From positions 1-64,000 of the forward strand of contig SHXW01000006.1 of assembly GCA_009693115.1 (NCBI GenBank): a stretch of DNA of 64,000 nt, in the 5' to 3' direction. Both the position numbers and the translations under genes were made by a program. Source of the stretch: Dehalococcoidia bacterium. GTDB taxonomy: Bacteria; Chloroflexota; Dehalococcoidia; Lucifugimonadales; Lucifugimonadaceae. Under the pieces are notes generated by a model. The model was not told the origin of the DNA, ran no database searches, and saw nothing but the letters and a program-made list of their open reading frames with translations. Below are positions 60,229 through 64,000 of this stretch, in pieces; position 1 is the first letter of the stretch, and the number at the start of each line of letters is the position of its first letter.

Positions 60229-63090
60229 GTGTCTGCGAACACATCATCGAGTGTCCTGAACCAGTTTAAGGACTCTGACTCTGGCGCCGGCACAACGTTG
60301 GCGTCCGCTCGCGCTGCGGCGCCCTTCGCCCTCCCCGGCGACAAGAAGAACTACCTGCGCGACCGAGAATTCGACGTCCGGCACATCAAGATCGAAGTCA
60401 CTCTCGACGTCCCGCGCAAGCAGGTCCGGGGCACGGCCACGCTCACCCTTGAAGCCCTTACAGGCTCGTCCAACAAGGTCGAGCTCGACTGCGAAGACAC
60501 CCAGGTAAGCGCAATCCGGGCTGGCAGCAGGCCGCTCACTTTCTCACAGACCGGTACCACCCTCTACATCCAGCTGCCTGATTCCCCCGCCGCCGGCAAG
60601 ACAATCGACATCGCCGTCACATACATCTCCACCCCCCAGCGCGGCATCTACTTCACTGGCCCCGATGATGGTTACCCCAACAAGCCTTACCAAGTCTGGA
60701 CGCAGGGCCAGGACACCGACAACCACCACTGGTTTCCCTGCATCGATGAACCCAAGGGCCGCCTGACGAGCGAGGTGATCGCCACCGTGCCCGGCACCTG
60801 GACCGCCGTCTCCAACGGCCATCTGGTGAGCGACCCATCGCCTGCGTCCGCGCCAACAGGGCGCCTGGCAACGGGAGAGGGAGTGGGTCTCCCGGCAGGG
60901 CAGACCTCATGGCGGACCTTCCACTGGTTGCAGGACAAGCCCCACGCCGTCTATCTGATCACGCTTGCCGCTGCCGAATTCTCCCGCGTCATCCTTGAGG
61001 AAAAACCCGTCCTCATTGACTTCTACTGCCAGCCCGGCAGAGAAGAGGACGGCAAGCGCGCCTTCGGCAACACGGGCGCCATGATCAAGCTCTACGAGGA
61101 CCTCTTCGGTGAACCCTACCCGTGGGACAAGTACACCCAGGTCGCGGCACAGGACTTCATCTTCGGCGGCATGGAGAACACATCCGCCACGACGCAGACC
61201 GATCTCACCCTCCATGATGCAAAGGCCCACCTCGACTTCTCGTCAGACTTCCTTGTCGCCCACGAAGCCGTCCACATGTGGTTCGGGGACCTGCTGACCT
61301 GTCGCGAGTGGCCCCATGGCTGGCTCAACGAAGGCTTTGCCACCTTCTTTGAATCAGTCTGGCAGGAACACCACCGCGGCCTGGATGAGTACATCTATGA
61401 CATCACGGGCCTCGCCCGCAATTACATCGGAGAGCGCTATCGCCGCCCCATCGTCGAACGTACATTCAACACCCCTGTGGACCTCTTCGACCGTCACCTT
61501 TACGACAAGGCGGGCGTTGTCCTCCACATGCTCCGCAAGGAACTGGGCGACGCTCCCTTCTACCGCGCCATTAAGCGCTACATGCAGCAGTACAAAGGCC
61601 GCAACGTAGTCACACCAGACTTCCAGCGCGCAGTCGAAGAGGCCACTGGCCGCAACATGGACTGGTTCTTCGACCAGTGGATCTACTCAGCCGGCCACCC
61701 AGAGTTGAAGGTCTCCTACTCCTGGGACGATAAACAGAGCGTCGCCACCCTCGGCGTCCGGCAGACCCAGAATACCGAGGGCATACCCAGTGTCTTCCGT
61801 GCCACCGTGGACATCGCCTTCGTCACTTCTGAAGGCCGAAGCACAAGGCGCGTCAAACTAACCGAGCGCGAACACACCTTTTCGTTCGCTCTGCCTGACA
61901 AGCCCAAACTCGTCCAATTCGACGCCGGCTACTCTCTCCTCAAGACCGTGGATTTCGAGAAGCCGAAGGACCTTCTGCTCTACCAGATCGAGAATGACGA
62001 CGACGTCACAGGCCGCATAGACGCGGCCCGCGGACTCGCCAAGCACACATCTGCTGATGCCATTGCCGCCCTCAAGAAGGCCCTCATGGAGGACCGCTTC
62101 TGGGGCGTCCAGGTCAATGCCGCCCGCGCGCTGGGTGAAATCCGCACCGATGACGCACTCGACACGCTGATCGAATGTATTGGGGTAAAGCACCCCAAGG
62201 CCCGACGCGGGGTGGCCGAAGCACTCGGCAGCTACAAAGAACAACGCTCTGCCAAAGCCCTGATGGTCCTTCTTGCCAGCAACGAGAGCTACTACGTCTC
62301 ATCTACAGCTGCTTCCAGCCTCGGCAAGACCCGCCAGCCCGAAGGGTTTGACGTCCTCGTGAAGGCCCTCGGTCGGGACTCCCACATGGAAGTCATCCGT
62401 GGAGGCGCGCTCAACGGCCTCTCCGAGTTCAAGGGTGATCTCCAGAAAAAAGCCCGCCAGATTGCCACCGAGTGGACCGAATATGGTCGCCCGGCCCGCG
62501 CTCGCGAGTCCGCCATCTCCGCACTAGGCAAGCTCGGCATGGATGACCGCGACACCCTCGACCGCCTTACCGACCTCCTCGACGACCGCTGGTATCGCGC
62601 CCGCCTCTACGCCGTCCACGCCCTCACAGACCTCAAGGAACCAGACGCGATTGCGCCCATCCAGCGTCTCGCCAACAAGGAACGAGACGGGCGCGTGGTC
62701 CGGTCCGCCCGCGAGGCCATCACCGCCATAAGGGCCGGGCGCAAGGACGAGACGACGAAAATCCGCGACGACTTCAGCAAACTCGAAGATGAAAACCGCA
62801 AGCTTCGCGAACGCCTGGACAAAATGGAGCAACGACTGGACAGGGACGATGGAGGCGGCGAAAAGAAGGGCGTGAAAGCCGGGTCAAAACCAGCGGCAAA
62901 GAGCGGAGCGAAACCAGGCGCCAGGGGTGGGGCGAAAGCCGGTGACAAGGCCATGGCGACTCCTCCTGCCGCCGTTAGCCCACGCAAATCTCAGGTCCGG
63001 CCTGCGACGAAACGCAACACTGCCAGGACACCTGCTCCCAAATCCCCGGCCCGGAAGGGCGGGGCAGCGTCCATCAAGTCCCGCCGGTAA
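60229..63090 (+). CDS. M1-family aminopeptidase with HEAT repeats and basic tail
   Basis: This protein of about 953 residues has an M1 domain with the N-terminal saddle (YLRDREFDVRHIKIEVTLDVPRKQVRGTATLTLE), the GxMEN substrate motif GGMENTSATTQTD, and the zinc motif HEAVHMWFGD...LNEGFATFFE (HExxH and downstream Glu). From about residue 570 to 850 come HEAT/PBS-type helical repeats (DAIAALKKALMEDRFWGVQVNAARALGEIRTDDAL and others). A coiled-coil segment (ENRKLRERLDKMEQRLD) and a Lys/Ala/Pro-rich tail of about 80 residues follow. The start is uncertain: GTG 60229 is used, and a longer frame exists but runs into repeat DNA. It probably acts in the cytoplasm on oligopeptides. Confidence 0.9.
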   Translation: MSANTSSSVLNQFKDSDSGAGTTLASARAAAPFALPGDKKNYLRDREFDVRHIKIEVTLDVPRKQVRGTATLTLEALTGSSNKVELDCEDTQVSAIRAGSRPLTFSQTGTTLYIQLPDSPAAGKTIDIAVTYISTPQRGIYFTGPDDGYPNKPYQVWTQGQDTDNHHWFPCIDEPKGRLTSEVIATVPGTWTAVSNGHLVSDPSPASAPTGRLATGEGVGLPAGQTSWRTFHWLQDKPHAVYLITLAAAEFSRVILEEKPVLIDFYCQPGREEDGKRAFGNTGAMIKLYEDLFGEPYPWDKYTQVAAQDFIFGGMENTSATTQTDLTLHDAKAHLDFSSDFLVAHEAVHMWFGDLLTCREWPHGWLNEGFATFFESVWQEHHRGLDEYIYDITGLARNYIGERYRRPIVERTFNTPVDLFDRHLYDKAGVVLHMLRKELGDAPFYRAIKRYMQQYKGRNVVTPDFQRAVEEATGRNMDWFFDQWIYSAGHPELKVSYSWDDKQSVATLGVRQTQNTEGIPSVFRATVDIAFVTSEGRSTRRVKLTEREHTFSFALPDKPKLVQFDAGYSLLKTVDFEKPKDLLLYQIENDDDVTGRIDAARGLAKHTSADAIAALKKALMEDRFWGVQVNAARALGEIRTDDALDTLIECIGVKHPKARRGVAEALGSYKEQRSAKALMVLLASNESYYVSSTAASSLGKTRQPEGFDVLVKALGRDSHMEVIRGGALNGLSEFKGDLQKKARQIATEWTEYGRPARARESAISALGKLGMDDRDTLDRLTDLLDDRWYRARLYAVHALTDLKEPDAIAPIQRLANKERDGRVVRSAREAITAIRAGRKDETTKIRDDFSKLEDENRKLRERLDKMEQRLDRDDGGGEKKGVKAGSKPAAKSGAKPGARGGAKAGDKAMATPPAAVSPRKSQVRPATKRNTARTPAPKSPARKGGAASIKSRR

Positions 63091-63113
63091 GTCCGTTGAC
63101 ATTCAAAGGAGCA

Positions 63114-63150
63114 CGACGGGCGCAGATGAATGTGCGCCCGTCGCTTCGTC
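63114..63150 (+). terminator. Hairpin after the M1 peptidase gene
   Basis: An 11-bp perfect stem (CGACGGGCGCA with TGCGCCCGTCG) around an 8-base loop lies 24 bases after the stop and is followed by cttcgtct. The T-run is weak. Confidence 0.6.
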
Positions 63151-63262
63151 TCGCGAGAAACACACGCCTCGGCAGTCGTTGATCGCCGTTAAACCCGGCA
63201 GGGCGCAGCTATTTTGAACTGCTGCCCGTGCTGGTTGCATCTGCCCAATAGTCAGGTCCCAC

Positions 63263-64000
63263 TTGTCCACCGACACATCCCCACCCATCCCTTCCCGCGC
63301 CAAAATCCACCTCGGTCAGCGTCTGAAAAGGCCGCCGCGCGTCCGCGCTGCCGGCGCTCTCGCCTATCCTGCGTTCAGGTGGTTCGCCCTCGCCCAGTTC
63401 ATCTCATTCAGCCTCCTCATCATCCAGATGATGGTCCGCGGCTGGCAGATGCAGGAACTTACACACTCGCCTTTCATGGTCTCGCTGGTGGGTGCGTTGC
63501 ATGTCCTGCCGATGCTCTTTTTTGGCTTCTTTGGGGGTGAACTCGCCGACCGCCTGCCGAGGAAGTGGGTCGTCATCTTCGGCGAGGTCGGGCAGTTGAT
63601 AGGTTTCGCCGGTCTCGCCGTCGCCGCCGCGCTGGATGTAGTGCAACCCTGGCACATCCTCGCGACCACTGCCTTGCTCGGTATCGTCATGGCCCTCGTC
63701 AGCCCGTCGAGACAGGCCCTGATAGTTGACACCGTCCCGCGGGAGCATCACCGCAAGGCCATCGGCGCGTACATGGTCGTCGTACACCTCACCATCCTGG
63801 TCGGCCCCGCCATTGGCGGCCCTCTCCTGACAGGCATCGGCATTAACGCCACCCTCATCGTCTCCACGTTTGCCTTCATCTCCTGCATCCCGATCTACCT
63901 GCTTGTCAGGCCGCTCGAGGCGCAAAAACGTACCCCGACCAAAGGCCCCTTTGCAAAAAACCTTGTCGAAGGCGTCCGCTACATTTGCCGGGAACCGTCA
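63263..64000 (+). CDS. MFS-family exporter, N-terminal part (cut by window end)
   Basis: The first 246 codons of a major facilitator protein lie in the window: FRWFALAQFISFSLLIIQMMVRGWQMQELTHSPFMVSLVGALHVLPMLFFGFFGGELADRLPRKWVVIFGEV (helices 1-2 and motif A), then GLAVAAALDVVQPWHILATTALLGIVMALVSPSRQALIVDTVP. This is the EntS/MFS_3 class of exporters. The frame is open from 63218. TTG 63263 is the first usable start found; no ATG or GTG lies before helix 1. The gene continues past 64000. Confidence 0.8.
   Translation, partial: MSTDTSPPIPSRAKIHLGQRLKRPPRVRAAGALAYPAFRWFALAQFISFSLLIIQMMVRGWQMQELTHSPFMVSLVGALHVLPMLFFGFFGGELADRLPRKWVVIFGEVGQLIGFAGLAVAAALDVVQPWHILATTALLGIVMALVSPSRQALIVDTVPREHHRKAIGAYMVVVHLTILVGPAIGGPLLTGIGINATLIVSTFAFISCIPIYLLVRPLEAQKRTPTKGPFAKNLVEGVRYICREPS

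Noticed and set aside
1-64000. CRISPR array, prophage or integrase-flanked island
   Set aside because: No direct-repeat and spacer series, no cas genes, no phage structural genes and no integrase other than the IS transposase were seen.

Overview
The window is 64 kb of GC-rich bacterial chromosome, cut on the left through an insertion sequence and on the right through a transporter gene. Gene content points to a marine Chloroflexota of the SAR202 type. There are three separate enolase-superfamily sugar-acid dehydratases, a luciferase-like flavin monooxygenase, many sugar-lactone and sugar-acid enzymes in tandem paralogous pairs, and NIPSNAP and ABM-domain proteins. SAR202 genomes are known for expanded enolase-superfamily and flavin monooxygenase families. 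The taxonomic assignment is inference; no rRNA or other marker gene is present.

Layout. 1-1100: IS3-family element (IS407-like group). Both its transposase frames are interrupted by a near-identical 23-nt hairpin insert, and orfB has a further 2-nt shift. 1234-8685: two sugar-acid dehydratase-type enolase homologs, an EamA transporter, a lipoprotein with a degenerate M23-like fold, tRNA-Gly and a Gfo/Idh/MocA oxidoreductase. 8840-13525: a three-gene operon of NAD-dependent epimerase-like proteins, a degenerate 2-hydroxyacid dehydrogenase and a dienelactone hydrolase. 13644-16570: a three-gene proton-translocating transhydrogenase operon. 16768-19439: a third enolase homolog and an FGGY gluconokinase-like enzyme. 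19449-33187: a long minus-strand run holding two SMP-30 lactonases, transketolase, RpiB, an orphan molybdenum hydroxylase large subunit, a fused transaldolase-phosphoglucose isomerase, a TIM-barrel aldolase-like protein, a HAD phosphatase, 6-phosphogluconate dehydrogenase and a small ORF. 33415-43216: VOC protein, two ceramidase-like paralogs, 2-hydroxyacid dehydrogenase, aldehyde dehydrogenase, GH4, a DHA2 transporter and an SDR. 43444-52813: a membrane protein with three 97-residue repeats, M28 peptidase, tandem ABM protein, amidohydrolase, two beta-propeller proteins and an NYN protein. 53177-64000: luciferase-like monooxygenase, M20 peptidase, DHDPS-family lyase, NIPSNAP, IlvD, an M1 peptidase with HEAT repeats, and a partial MFS exporter.

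How the genes work together. The centre of the window encodes a gluconate route into the pentose phosphate pathway: lactonase, FGGY kinase, Gnd, RpiB, transketolase, transaldolase and Pgi. No glucose-6-phosphate dehydrogenase is seen, and the transhydrogenase nearby can balance NADH and NADPH. Around this sit the parts of non-phosphorylative sugar-acid catabolism: lactonases, dehydratases, a DHDPS-type lyase and an aldehyde dehydrogenase. This fits an organism that oxidises diverse dissolved carbohydrates.

The most unusual structure is the pair of 23-nt hairpin inserts in the transposase. Each one splits an asparagine codon after its first base. A loose family of GGGAGAG-type palindromes also sits in many intergenic gaps.
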